A stretch of DNA of 55,535 bases from Oscillospiraceae bacterium (GTDB taxonomy: Bacteria > Bacillota > Clostridia > Oscillospirales > CAG-272). Numbering within the stretch: position 1 is the first letter of the stretch; each line of letters begins with the position of its first letter. The notes below the pieces were generated by a model. It saw nothing but the letters and a program-made list of their open reading frames with translations. It ran no database searches and was not told the DNA's origin. The position numbers and the translations under genes are program-made. Location: positions 1-55,535 of the forward strand of contig SVSI01000014.1 of the NCBI GenBank assembly GCA_015064385.1, given 5' to 3'. Positions 35,201-43,403 of the stretch are shown here, piece by piece.

Positions 35201-36448
35201 ATCGCAAAAGACGCAAATGCACACACCGGAAACAATACCACCGACTATGACGGCGAGTATCACTGGGACGTTTGTGAGTGCGGAGCCACTGTATCTGAAA
35301 AGGTAGCGCACACCTATGCAAACGGCAAGGACGGCGCATGTACCGCAGGATGCGGATACACCAAGGATCACGTCTGCGTAGCTAACGATCACGTTGCTCC
35401 TAAGGTTCCTACCTGTATTGAAGGCGGAAACGTTGAGTACTGGACCTGCGAGTGCGGAGCAAAGTATCTTGACGAGGCATGCACCGAAATAGCAGGCGAC
35501 GTAGAGCTCGGAGTAGATCCCGAGAACCACGTTATAGACATCGAAACTGCTCCTTGGATCAGCGACGCTAACAACCACTGGAAGGCATGTACTTGCGGAG
35601 CAGAGCTCAACAAGGGCGCACACGACGGTCTCGACTGCACTATCTGCGGAAATAAGACCGTTGGTGTATATAAGAACGGCGAGGATCTCTATTATATTGA
35701 GTCCACCGGAAGACACGCAACCGGCAAGATCTACGTAAGTGAGGACTTCACTAACGGACACGTTACCGAGGGCTGGTATTATGCAGACAACACCGGTAAG
35801 TTTATAAAGGCAGACTTCTTCGACGATAACGGAACCATTCGTTACGTTGTTGACGGAAAGACCGTATATACCAGAGTTACCGAAATTGGCGGAAAGCTCT
35901 ACATGGTAGATTGGGACGGCGTTGTGCTCACCGGAAAGTTCTATATAACTGCAGATTCTGCACAGGGACTCACCGAAGAGGGCTGGCACTACACCAATCC
36001 CGACGGATCGTTCATCGTTGACGGCTTCTTCACAGACGGAGAGGTTATCCGCTACGTAAGAAACGGAATGACCGTATATACCGGAATCACCAAGATAAAC
36101 GGACAGTTCTATATGATCGATTTTGACGGCGAAGTTAAGACCGATAAGTTCTACGTAACCGAAGAAGCAACCAACGGACACGTTAAGAGCGGCTGGTACT
36201 ATGCAGACGAGAACGGAAACTTCCTTAACGAGACCTTCTATATGGACGGAAACGTTAAGCGTTACATCGTTAACGGACAGGGAGCATACACCAGAGTAAC
36301 CGAGATCGACGGCGACTACTATATGATCGAGTGGGACGGAGTAGTTGTTATAAACACCGAAAAGTTCTACATCACCGAGAGCTCGACCAAGGGTCAGTTT
36401 AAGGGCGGATGGTACAAGACCGACGAAAACGGTAAGATCATTCTGTAA
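32246..36448 (+). CDS. 1400-residue modular surface protein
   Basis: A signal peptide (about 1-25) is followed by two homologous units with a spacing of about 404 residues (starting ITKWSGLLYEGKF at 31 and ITRWDGLLYEGKF near 435). Each unit has a jelly-roll-like part, a second part and an Ig-like domain ending NHIYGTL. A Cys-rich region (about 860-1140) contains CGCG, CPTC, CACG, CECG and CTCG motifs, as in other gut Clostridia surface proteins. The C-terminus (about 1140-1400) has four repeats of about 70 residues of the choline/cell-wall-binding style (GWYYADNTGKF, then YxxDGxxxYTRVTEIxGxxYMxxxDG). There is no LPxTG, so attachment is probably non-covalent through these repeats. It has a strong AAAGGAGG site and is monocistronic. 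A role in binding a glycan or host surface is inferred only. Confidence 0.85.
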   Translation: MKKRLLSMLLVLSFVLSVIPFGVLANDTDTITKWSGLLYEGKFSVTADVSAEPDVFFAGSGIGDDGDLSSASYYHAYISGSTLTVDKYTGGEYVETLGTAVVTATGSVTLSVAYSLKGAIYCWINGERVIELSGCTPYGAEIAYDDATSGFAIVGGLEWKQVAGTVTYDSKKYEISTSAANSWGYFTNRYVTNGKLIFTSKAGSGIRGPIIGVTHTSGKTTWEGAGVSYYLVDINGNRICLTDKDGRTDVSALTTTSGTKFQTNNNGQWVFGSNLGEAINTVDFNIGTTLATIVLNGASKTVTATDSDPIQGGYYGLRAPNSGTKVGYYVVNNEVEAMDIDIVSASTGIKVGETGTVVVKTVPAGSVINSGDSIEIAGNGISQVGEAVDNGDGTYTLTYEAIASGETAITASVDNHIYGTLSDATTADIELPDTGITRWDGLLYEGKFSVKLDTSASYGVYFAANGIDVAGHLNAASYYHAYIENSVLKVDKYENGALVGNVGEKSIGVNGDVILSVAYSLKGAVSCWINDDRTLDLSGCTPYGTQIAYDNEATDFAIVGGLKLVNTGSQNATYDADSYTFTISGNKTVAHFSNRNIKNGYIVYTVPSSSHPNSCGGPVFGMYNDGTNAGNNNNTTHRAFYMVDARTTQYRFIVVDYGPTIENSITDETTYNSYVTNRFTGYTFGYNASSKTGWMFGSGTGAYAQYGEDTNVIINFNIGSDIASISTGKKAFTDNAPINGGYYGVYSEAAANTTYTLHAVNNEVEAMDIDFTGIAFNETTGVYTATLTTFPAGSVINSGDYIKVTGANLEQIGEMTDLGNGVYTVQFKTTATGEATAQFSVDNHIYGTLTASHTQEFVAHEHTGEFDGDNDNHWIDCGCGEQIELGAHDKTGATEKVEPDCTTEGTRSYVTCPTCKITLYLKDDGTWAILENDADLVIPATGHVNTTPVAQVDATCMAEGKLAHDKCACGALLLDGEVVDESDLIIAKDANAHTGNNTTDYDGEYHWDVCECGATVSEKVAHTYANGKDGACTAGCGYTKDHVCVANDHVAPKVPTCIEGGNVEYWTCECGAKYLDEACTEIAGDVELGVDPENHVIDIETAPWISDANNHWKACTCGAELNKGAHDGLDCTICGNKTVGVYKNGEDLYYIESTGRHATGKIYVSEDFTNGHVTEGWYYADNTGKFIKADFFDDNGTIRYVVDGKTVYTRVTEIGGKLYMVDWDGVVLTGKFYITADSAQGLTEEGWHYTNPDGSFIVDGFFTDGEVIRYVRNGMTVYTGITKINGQFYMIDFDGEVKTDKFYVTEEATNGHVKSGWYYADENGNFLNETFYMDGNVKRYIVNGQGAYTRVTEIDGDYYMIEWDGVVVINTEKFYITESSTKGQFKGGWYKTDENGKIIL

Positions 36449-36466
36449 CTCGGATCTAAATAAACT

Positions 36467-36504
36467 AAAAGAGCAAACGCATTTGCGTTTGCTCTTTTGA
36501 TTTT
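36467..36504 (+). terminator. Rho-independent terminator after the surface-protein gene
   Basis: AAAAGAGCAAACGCA/TGCGTTTGCTCTTTT forms a 15 bp perfect stem with a TT loop. Confidence 0.93.
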
Positions 36505-36508
36505 TATA

Positions 36509-36537
36509 TTGACATAAATAATAAAAAATGCTATAAT
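36509..36537 (+). promoter_or_regulatory. Promoter of the epimerase gene
   Basis: TTGACA, a 17 bp spacer and TATAAT lie 33 bases before ATG 36570. Confidence 0.9.
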
Positions 36538-36569
36538 TTTACCGTAAATATTATATATTGAGGTGTTGT

Positions 36570-37343
36570 ATGGGCGTTTACGTAGAAGTGTTTAATGGAA
36601 TGACGTACGACGAAATGCTTCCTATTATAAAAGAGGTCGGTTTTGATGGCTTTTTTACAAATTGGGAGTATGCAACCGATCTTGAAAAAATGAGATACTA
36701 TAAAAATATGGGCGAAAAGCTCGGGCTTGACTGCGAGACCTCGCATGCGGTGATTCCCGGCAGTAATACCGTCTGGATCCCCGGCAGAGACGGTGACGAT
36801 TTCATCGACCTTATGAAGCAAAATACCGATAACTGCAACGCGCTCGGGATAGATACCCTCGTTGTACATATCCAACCCAAAAAGCCCGAGGATCCGCAGT
36901 TTGAGATCGGCGTAAAGCGCTTTGATACGCTCGTTAAGTACGCGAAAGAAAAGGGAATAAATATTGCGTTCGAGAACATCGGAATGCCAAGCTTCCTGTA
37001 TCGCACGCTGGATGCTTTTCAGGATAGCAATGTCGGATTTTGCTACGATAGCGGTCACGAGGCGTGCTGCACGAACGGATATCGCCACCTCGAGAAGCTC
37101 GGAGATCGCTTGATGTGTACGCATCTGCACGATAACGATAACAGATCTGACCTTCACCTTATCCCGTACGACGGCGAGATCGGATTTGATAGGGTCGTAA
37201 ACGATATACGCGCGTGCTCGTATAAGGGAAATATCACGCTTGAATTAAACTATGAAAGCTACGCAGAGAAAATGTCGAAATATGACTATTTGAAAAAGGC
37301 GTACGACGTTGCCGTACGGATCAGAGATGCTATAAATAAATAA
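36570..37343 (+). CDS. Sugar phosphate isomerase/epimerase-type TIM barrel
   Basis: The 257-residue product belongs to the AP-endonuclease-2 fold of xylose-isomerase-like TIM barrels. Expected metal ligands are visible in order: the Glu in NIAFENIG, the Asp-His pair in FCYDSGHEACC, the His in MCTHLHDND, and the late Glu in ITLELNYES. These enzymes isomerise or epimerise sugars or inositol derivatives; the substrate is unknown. The start is ATG 36570 with GAGGTG before it (an in-frame TTG lies upstream). Single-gene unit with promoter and terminator. Confidence 0.85.
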   Translation: MGVYVEVFNGMTYDEMLPIIKEVGFDGFFTNWEYATDLEKMRYYKNMGEKLGLDCETSHAVIPGSNTVWIPGRDGDDFIDLMKQNTDNCNALGIDTLVVHIQPKKPEDPQFEIGVKRFDTLVKYAKEKGINIAFENIGMPSFLYRTLDAFQDSNVGFCYDSGHEACCTNGYRHLEKLGDRLMCTHLHDNDNRSDLHLIPYDGEIGFDRVVNDIRACSYKGNITLELNYESYAEKMSKYDYLKKAYDVAVRIRDAINK

Positions 37344-37372
37344 AAAGTGCGCCAAAACGCACTTTTTTATTT
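37343..37372. terminator. Bidirectional terminator, epimerase / HAD phosphatase
   Basis: AAAAGTGCG/CGCACTTTT stem with a CCAAAA loop between two convergent genes. Confidence 0.88.
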
Positions 37373-38130
37373 TATTCCTTGAAAATTATCTTCTCAATTG
37401 CGTATCCGACACCGCCCTCACTGCAGGGAATGGAGACGAAATCGGCGATATTCTTGATCTCGTCAAGCGAATTTCCCATCGCAACGGCAATTCCCGCGGC
37501 GCGCAGCATATCGTAGTCATTATAGCTGTCACCCATTGCGATAACGTGATCCTTGTCTATGCCCAGCTTTTCTCGGACTATCTCCATACCGCTCGATTTT
37601 GAGCAGCCCGCAAGAGCGATCTCTGAGTAGTGTGGGTGATTTATAACCGACACCTTGTCGGAGAGCTCGGTAATTTCCGAGTCTGTGATAGGACGCATAA
37701 CGGTGAATTTCCCGATAGCGATATTTGGGAAGCGCTCCATCATATCGTCGAAAGAGGACACCACCAGATCGGGCCCCGTATGGTAGCTCGTGCCGAGGAT
37801 GGAGACTGATACGTTCTCTCCCTCTATTATAGTTTTTATCCCTTTTTCAAGGCAAAAATTTATTACGTGGCGGGCAAGATCATTATCAAAGGTACGGGAG
37901 AATTCCACCTTGCCGTCTATAATGACGTTACTGCCGATTCCGCAAACGTATCCGTCCGGGCGAAGCTCGCTTATGATCTTTTGCGGCATTATGCTAAGCG
38001 TTCTGCCGGTATTTATAAAGACCTTGTGCCCTGCTTCCTTGGCACGGCTGATTCCCTCCACCGTGCGCGGATGGATCTCGCCGCGGCTCATTACCGTTTC
38101 GTCTATGTCGAGAAAAATCAGATATTTCAT
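37372..38130 (-). CDS. Cof-type HAD-superfamily phosphatase
   Basis: The 252-residue enzyme has all HAD motifs: motif I IFLDIDETVMS (nucleophile Asp8, acid/base Asp10), motif II FINTGRT (Thr), motif III Lys in GCSKSSGMEIV and motif IV AMGDSYNDYDMLRAAG, with the C2-type cap typical of Cof proteins. Such enzymes remove phosphate from sugar phosphates, nucleotides or cofactors; the substrate is not predictable. An AGAAGGA site precedes the ATG. Confidence 0.92.
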   Translation of the reverse strand: MKYLIFLDIDETVMSRGEIHPRTVEGISRAKEAGHKVFINTGRTLSIMPQKIISELRPDGYVCGIGSNVIIDGKVEFSRTFDNDLARHVINFCLEKGIKTIIEGENVSVSILGTSYHTGPDLVVSSFDDMMERFPNIAIGKFTVMRPITDSEITELSDKVSVINHPHYSEIALAGCSKSSGMEIVREKLGIDKDHVIAMGDSYNDYDMLRAAGIAVAMGNSLDEIKNIADFVSIPCSEGGVGYAIEKIIFKE

Positions 38131-38164
38131 AACGTGTCCTTCTTTTTAACAAAACAACATAAAT

Positions 38165-38193
38165 ATTATATCATATATTTTTTGTCTTGTCAA
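38165..38193 (-). promoter_or_regulatory. Promoter of the Cof-type phosphatase gene
   Basis: On the minus strand, TTGACA, a 17 bp spacer and TATAAT lie 35 bases before the start. Confidence 0.9.
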
Positions 38194-38268
38194 TATATTG
38201 AAAGGGCATAATGTACAAAATCTCCGTATTAAACAAAAAACAATTGTAACATTTGTACAAATTACCAA

Positions 38269-38297
38269 TTGCAAAATGCAAAAACTTGTGATATAAT
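38269..38297 (+). promoter_or_regulatory. Promoter of the candidate non-coding RNA
   Basis: TTGCAA, a 17 bp spacer and a perfect TATAAT. Confidence 0.8.
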
Positions 38298-38303
38298 ACA
38301 AGT

Positions 38304-38758
38304 GAAGAAAGGAAAGGAAGGTACGGTCCAATGGCAAGTTAAGACTCGCTTAAATACGAAGTATCCGCAGAGTGTGTGTGAAAGTGTAGTGTGAAAAAGA
38401 TCCGAACTGTGTAGGCAATGAAAAACACGGCGGTGTAAAACACGATAAGAAAACGAGAAGAAGAGAAGAAAGATCGTGTACGCTTTATATATAATAAGGA
38501 AGAAAAAAGTTCGGTTTTGCGGAGAGCGTATATTAAGCATAGGAAATTCGTCTTATCGCTCGTTTAATGATCTGAAGAAAATAAACGGTATTCTTGTTAA
38601 AGAAAGTGAAGAAGAGAATTTTAAGTTTCGGAGTTAAAGGGAGTTAAGACAGATAACGAAAGCGAGGAATAAAAAAGATGTTAGATATCAAGAGTGAACA
38701 GAAGTGACCCTTGGCTGAGGTGTAAAGAAACCACAGTCAAGGGTCATTTCTATTTTGT
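38304..38758 (+). ncRNA. Candidate ~450 nt non-coding RNA, unidentified
   Basis: A consensus promoter at 38269-38297 and a terminator-like hairpin at 38705-38746 delimit a purine-rich transcript of about 450 nt. No plausible protein is encoded: the only good ribosome site (near 38320) leads to ATG-GCA-AGT-TAA. The next gene has its own promoter (38854-38882), so this is not simply its leader. I could not match it to RNase P, tmRNA, SRP RNA or 6S RNA by their conserved motifs. A second TATAAT at 38490-38495 might start a shorter form. Confidence 0.6.
38705..38757 (+). terminator. Terminator of the candidate RNA
   Basis: TGACCCTTG/CAAGGGTCA (38705-38713, 38738-38746) with inner CTG/CAG and GG/CC pairs, followed by TTTCTATTTTG. 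Confidence 0.8.
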
Positions 38759-38853
38759 ACGAAAGAACTTGCGGCATTTATTTGTTTTTATAAAGATATC
38801 CGAAAAAAGTAAATAAAAAAGTTAAAAAAATTTCAAAAAAGCCGAAAAATGAC

Positions 38854-38882
38854 TTGATTATTATTTTTCTTTATTGTATAAT
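38854..38882 (+). promoter_or_regulatory. Promoter of the OB-fold surface-protein gene
   Basis: TTGATT, a 17 bp spacer and TATAAT lie 44 bases before the start. Confidence 0.85.
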
Positions 38883-38926
38883 TAAATTAACAAAATATTT
38901 ATGCCAAAAAGGCACAGGAGGGCAAA

Positions 38927-40726
38927 ATGAAAAGACATTTCAGCACACTTCTTTCCGTACTGCTCGTAGCAGTAATGATCCTCGCTATGGTACCCGCAGC
39001 GGTGTCGGCGGCCGCGACAAAAGTAGCAACCTTTGAGTTTGGTGCAGACGGTGCAACTGGTCACGCAGATGGCTCGGATGTTGGTACTTCTAAATCGTAC
39101 ACAGAGGGTGGTTATACGCTCGCACTTACCGGTGCTTCCAAGGTGTTCTCGGGAGCTAAAGACGAGACCGGAAAGTCTTGCCTCAAGCTCGGAACGAGCA
39201 GCACGGTCGGAACATTCTCGTTTATCGTTGCAAATGATGTTACTCAGGTAATTATTTACGTTGCAAAGTACAAGGCGAAGGATACTACCATAGACATTAA
39301 CGGAACCCAGACCGTAATTTCCACCTCGTCGAATGATGGAAGTTATACCCCTGTAACCGTTGATACTACTACTAACAAAACAGTAACGTTTGCTACCGTC
39401 TCGGGCAAATGCAGATGCATGATCAACACGATCGAGTTCTACACGGGCACAGCTTCGGGCGGAACGACCCCCACACCTCCCCCTACTCCTACCTACGTAT
39501 CTATCACCGAAGCACTCGCTGCAACGGACGGTGCTAACATATATACCGAAGGCGTTATAACCTTCATCGATGGCGGAAACGTATTTATTCACGACGGCAC
39601 CGCAGGCATCTGCGCATACTTTAACCCGGCCGACAGCACTCTTGCAGTTGGCGACAAGATAAAGGTTTCGGGAAGCCGCGACGAGTATAAAGGACTTCCT
39701 GAGGTTGCAAGCGCTACCGTTGAGGAAAATTCTTCTTCGAACAACTCGATTTCCTACACGACCACCACTCTCGCAGCTCTCGCGGCAGACACCTCAAAGT
39801 CGCTCCTTCTGAAGCCCGTTAAGATCACCGGCGTACAGGTTTCCGACATCTCGGGCACCACCGTTACCGTTACCGACGGCACTAACTCTATGCAGATATA
39901 TAAATGCCCCGAGCTTACCGGAATAGATGCAGGCGACACTATCAATATTAACAAAGCAGTAATCGGTATCTATAACAACTATCAGATCAGAGTTAACTCT
40001 GCTTCCGACATCGAGTTCGTTGCGGACGGATCGGTAGCAGCTCCCACCTACGTTTCGATCAGCGAAGCTCGTGCAGCAAATTCGGGAGACATCGTTTACA
40101 CCGAAGGCGTTATCATACTTATCGACGGTTCGAACCTTTACATTTACGACGGTACCGCAGGTATTTGCGCACGTCTTTCTGCTGCCGACAGCACTCTCGC
40201 AGTTGGCGACAAGGTAAAGGTTAAGGGAACTCGCGGCGCATACAACGGACTTGAGCAGCTCAATCCCACCTCGATCGAAGAAAAGGGCACCTCGAACAAC
40301 GCTATCACTTACAGCGCATCTACCATCGCAGCTATCCTTGCAGATGTTTCCACGGGCGCTCTCGAATCGACTCCCGTTAAACTCGAAAACGTAGTTATCG
40401 GCGAGATCAACACCAGCGGAAATACCGCAGTTACCGATGCAAACGGCAACACCATCAACATTTACAAGATTCCCGCACTCACCGGAATCGAGGAAGGCGA
40501 CACCGTTACTATCAACGCAGTTGTAAGTGATTACAACGGCTACCAGCTCAGAGTTGCAAGCGCGTCTGACATTACCCTCGCTACCGGCGGCAACCAGGGC
40601 GGCAATCAGGGCGGCGGCTCGGCTTCGACCGGCGACGCTACTGCTATCGCTCTTATCGTAGCGGCAGTTGCTACCGTAACTCTCGCAGGCGTTTACTTCA
40701 CCAAGAAGCGCACCCTCGCTGACTAA
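38927..40726 (+). CDS. Secreted protein with two OB-fold-like domains and C-terminal anchor
   Basis: The 599-residue product has a signal peptide (about 1-28), an N-terminal beta-sandwich-like domain (about 29-178, ending RCMINTIEFYTG, as in carbohydrate-binding-like modules), a Pro/Thr linker, and two homologous domains (about 190-365 and 373-550). Both contain YTEGVI, YDGTAGICA, ADSTLAVGDKVKVxGxR and ITYxxxTxAA, the OB-fold (YhcR/DUF5689-like) pattern. A Gly/Gln/Asn linker leads to STGDATAIALIVAAVATVTL and a basic tail (FTKKRTLAD). The TGD before the hydrophobic stretch recalls a degenerate sortase signal, but a plain membrane anchor is equally possible. It may bind nucleic acid or polysaccharide outside the cell (inference). 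Confidence 0.8.
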   Translation: MKRHFSTLLSVLLVAVMILAMVPAAVSAAATKVATFEFGADGATGHADGSDVGTSKSYTEGGYTLALTGASKVFSGAKDETGKSCLKLGTSSTVGTFSFIVANDVTQVIIYVAKYKAKDTTIDINGTQTVISTSSNDGSYTPVTVDTTTNKTVTFATVSGKCRCMINTIEFYTGTASGGTTPTPPPTPTYVSITEALAATDGANIYTEGVITFIDGGNVFIHDGTAGICAYFNPADSTLAVGDKIKVSGSRDEYKGLPEVASATVEENSSSNNSISYTTTTLAALAADTSKSLLLKPVKITGVQVSDISGTTVTVTDGTNSMQIYKCPELTGIDAGDTININKAVIGIYNNYQIRVNSASDIEFVADGSVAAPTYVSISEARAANSGDIVYTEGVIILIDGSNLYIYDGTAGICARLSAADSTLAVGDKVKVKGTRGAYNGLEQLNPTSIEEKGTSNNAITYSASTIAAILADVSTGALESTPVKLENVVIGEINTSGNTAVTDANGNTINIYKIPALTGIEEGDTVTINAVVSDYNGYQLRVASASDITLATGGNQGGNQGGGSASTGDATAIALIVAAVATVTLAGVYFTKKRTLAD

Positions 40727-40742
40727 TTAAAACATAACTATT

Positions 40743-40774
40743 AAACGGCAGACGTGAGTCTGCCGTTTTTTGTT
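40743..40774 (+). terminator. Rho-independent terminator after the OB-fold protein gene
   Basis: AAACGGCAGAC/GTCTGCCGTTT stem with a GTGA loop and T6. Confidence 0.93.
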
Positions 40775-41153
40775 TTACGAGCCATTGTTCCGTCCCACTC
40801 CGCTCGGGATGATAGTGCGGTGCGCCACGTCCTGCAGCCATCTCCCGTAAGGCAGAATATAATTTTGTGTCAAAGTGTCGGAGCTTTGCATTTTTTATTA
40901 AAAGGCAGTAAATGTATCCGTTTCCAAAAATATGAAGAAAATGTGAAAAAATTCTTGAAAATTTGTTAAAAAACTACAAAATAATAGTGTCTATTTTGGT
41001 CAAAACGACAATTATAGCGGCGCTCTATTGCATTTTTGCGCTTTTTGTAGTATAATCGACAAAGGAATGGTCATTTTGTCTTTCCCGTTTTTGAGCTACC
41101 AGAATTTCATAATTGACTAATTATTTTGGCGACATTGCCTATTTGGAGTTTTT
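40775..41153. other. Gene-free stretch before the YwaF-ABC operon
   Basis: It is AT-rich in its second half, with no convincing reading frame. It holds a promoter (41028-41056) and two copies of a GGTCAAAACGAC / GGTCATTTTGTC-like word around that promoter (40999-41010, 41068-41079), a possible operator pair. A similar word occurs at 31987-31998. Confidence 0.5.
41028..41056 (+). promoter_or_regulatory. Promoter of the YwaF-ABC operon
   Basis: TTGCAT, a 17 bp spacer and TATAAT leave a leader of about 90 nt. Confidence 0.75.
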
Positions 41154-43403
41154 ATGATACAAACTATCTACGTATTATCCATTTTACTTTTTACAGTTGG
41201 ATTTTCAGTAATAACCGAATGTCTTCGCCGCCGCGGAGCAAAGCTTGATCGGCTTTTCAAGGCAGTCGGACTCGTCCTCGCCGCAGTTGCATTTGCCGCT
41301 TATATGAAGGCAGAGCCGGCGATTTACGACGTGCAGGGCCGCGATATGTTCTCGCCCTTTGGATCTGACACCGCAAAAACCGTTTTATCTATCCTTATTT
41401 ATTGGTTCACTCACGCGGCAACCCTTGTGGCGATACTTTCGGTTTTCTTTAATTATGAGACCTTAAAGAATCTTGCCCGCTTCTTTGCCGGACCGATGGC
41501 TCTCGTGGCTGTCGTTGCATCGAGACTGCACCTTCAGGGTATCGTGGGGGAGAGCGTATTCACCTCGTTTAACACTACGTACGTTTTTATGGCGCTCCAG
41601 CTTGCGCTTATACTTTCGATATCCGTTTATCATTTTTGCACGAGCGATAAGCTTTTCCCGAGCGGTCGTGCCTGGCTTAGCTTTTTGTACGCTTTGCCGT
41701 TTGCACTGCTTTGCATCATGCCGTCGTTCGTTCCCCAAGCGCTTATCGGATTCAGATTCACGGATGCGTCCATTCAGCTTTACGGTCTTACTGAGGCGCA
41801 CAGATACGTTCTGTACGGCTCGATAATCCTTCCTATGCTCATATTCTTCGCAATACGCGACAAGGACGTGGAAACGAAGCGTTTCCTTATGATCTTCCTC
41901 TCGCTTGCATGGATGTGGGTATATCTCGGACGCTGGACCTTTACCGATCTCGCGGTTCCGTGGAATTGGCCGCTCCACCTTTGTAACACGGCAATGTTCC
42001 TGATCCCTCTTTGCCTTATTTTCCGTATGCGCCGCCTTTTCAATTTCTGTTTGTTTATAAACGTTATGGGCGCGCTGCTTGCAATGATAATGGCAGAGGA
42101 GCTCGGAATGGTCAACGCAATAGCGACCGAGCGTATTTCTTACTGGATAAACCATTACGCTGCCTTCTTTATGCCCGTTCTCCTCGTGGCGCTGAAGATA
42201 TTTAAGCGTCCCGGATTTAAGGAATGGATATGGGCGGTCATTGCATTTGCCGTATATTTCTTTGCTATGCTTATCGTCAATGCGTGGTTCACGAATTACG
42301 ATACGGGTGTTGACTTCTTCTTCCTCAACAGTGATTTTATCGTAGATAAGCTCGGAAAATGGGCAGAACGCACGCGAGAGCTTGTCGTTACATTTAATAT
42401 AAAAGACCTGAAATTTACCTTCTACCCCGTATATCAGACGATATTCTTTATCGTGTACGTCGGTGTATTCACCGTTGGCATAAGATTCATTTACGAGCTG
42501 CTTTTCCGTGCTTGGGATAATGCGGAAAACAGACGAGAAAGAGAGCGTAGCTACAAGATGATGAAAAAAGAACTTAACGAGTTTCTCGGCGGTAAGCCGG
42601 TCACCGAGCCCGTTTCGGGCAATTCCGAGCCGTGCATAGAGCTCAAGCATTTTTCCAAAAAATACGATGCTAACAAGCACTATTCGGTGCACGACGTTTC
42701 CTTTAAGGTAAATCCGGGCGAGGTGTTCGGATTCCTCGGACCTAACGGTGCGGGAAAATCGACCATAATAAAGAGTATCGTCGGTATGCAGACTATTACC
42801 GAGGGTAATATAGAGGTCTGCGGATACGACGTTGACAGGCAGGCAATAGAGTCAAAGCTCCGCCTTGGCTTCGTTCCCGACCACTATGCACTTTACGAAA
42901 ACCTTACTGGACGCGAATATATCAACTACATAGCAGACCTTTACCGTGTTGATATCGAGACTCGTGACGCAACTATTGAAAAATACGTTGAGCGTTTCCA
43001 GCTGAGTCATTCGTTTGACAACCAGATGAAGACGTATTCTCACGGTATGAAGCAGAAGATAACCATTATGGCGGCACTCGTTCACAATCCCAAGGTATGG
43101 ATCCTTGACGAGCCGCTGACAGGACTTGACCCCACCAGTATTCACGAGGTCAAGGAATGTATGAAGGATCACGCGGCAGCAGGAAACATCGTATTCTTCT
43201 CGTCTCACATTATAGACGTCGTTGAAAAGATATGCGATCGCATAGCGATCATCAAGGGCGGAAAGCTTCGCGCGTGCGTGAGCGTTGCCGACCTTGAGGA
43301 GAAGGGAATAGATCTCGAAAACTTCTATCTCAGCGTCATAGACGCCGCAGACAAAGAGGACTTCAAGCCCATTATGTCCGCCGAGGAGGCACTCCTTGTA
43401 TGA
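41154..43403 (+). CDS. Fusion of YwaF/TMEM164-like membrane domain with ABC ATPase
   Basis: The 749-residue protein joins two parts. Residues about 1-465 are a polytopic membrane domain like YwaF (TIGR02206), with the family motif WPLHLCNTAMFLIPL carrying His275 and Cys277. In the distant relative TMEM164 the conserved Cys and His are thought to serve acyl transfer; whether the bacterial domain is an acyltransferase is unknown. Residues about 495-720 are an ABC-2-type ATPase: Walker A GPNGAGKST (529-537), signature YSHGMKQK (near 628), Walker B VWILDEPLTGLDP and H-loop FFSSHIIDV. The frame is continuous through both parts with a charged linker. Its stop overlaps the permease start by four bases. 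The fusion suggests a membrane modification step coupled to export (inference). Confidence 0.85.
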   Translation: MIQTIYVLSILLFTVGFSVITECLRRRGAKLDRLFKAVGLVLAAVAFAAYMKAEPAIYDVQGRDMFSPFGSDTAKTVLSILIYWFTHAATLVAILSVFFNYETLKNLARFFAGPMALVAVVASRLHLQGIVGESVFTSFNTTYVFMALQLALILSISVYHFCTSDKLFPSGRAWLSFLYALPFALLCIMPSFVPQALIGFRFTDASIQLYGLTEAHRYVLYGSIILPMLIFFAIRDKDVETKRFLMIFLSLAWMWVYLGRWTFTDLAVPWNWPLHLCNTAMFLIPLCLIFRMRRLFNFCLFINVMGALLAMIMAEELGMVNAIATERISYWINHYAAFFMPVLLVALKIFKRPGFKEWIWAVIAFAVYFFAMLIVNAWFTNYDTGVDFFFLNSDFIVDKLGKWAERTRELVVTFNIKDLKFTFYPVYQTIFFIVYVGVFTVGIRFIYELLFRAWDNAENRRERERSYKMMKKELNEFLGGKPVTEPVSGNSEPCIELKHFSKKYDANKHYSVHDVSFKVNPGEVFGFLGPNGAGKSTIIKSIVGMQTITEGNIEVCGYDVDRQAIESKLRLGFVPDHYALYENLTGREYINYIADLYRVDIETRDATIEKYVERFQLSHSFDNQMKTYSHGMKQKITIMAALVHNPKVWILDEPLTGLDPTSIHEVKECMKDHAAAGNIVFFSSHIIDVVEKICDRIAIIKGGKLRACVSVADLEEKGIDLENFYLSVIDAADKEDFKPIMSAEEALLV

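Noticed and set aside
34085..36181. Long antisense open frame (about 700 codons) opposite the surface-protein gene; similar ones opposite 45592-48669 and 23356-24717
   Set aside because: They are mirror effects of biased codon use in the sense genes, with no ribosome sites and no recognisable domains.
32246..36448. Sortase-anchored (LPxTG) protein
   Set aside because: No LPxTG-like motif or hydrophobic/basic tail is present at the C-terminus, which ends within the wall-binding-type repeats.
38304..38758. RNase P RNA, tmRNA, SRP RNA or 6S RNA
   Set aside because: The conserved cores of these RNAs were looked for and not found, so the transcript is left unidentified.
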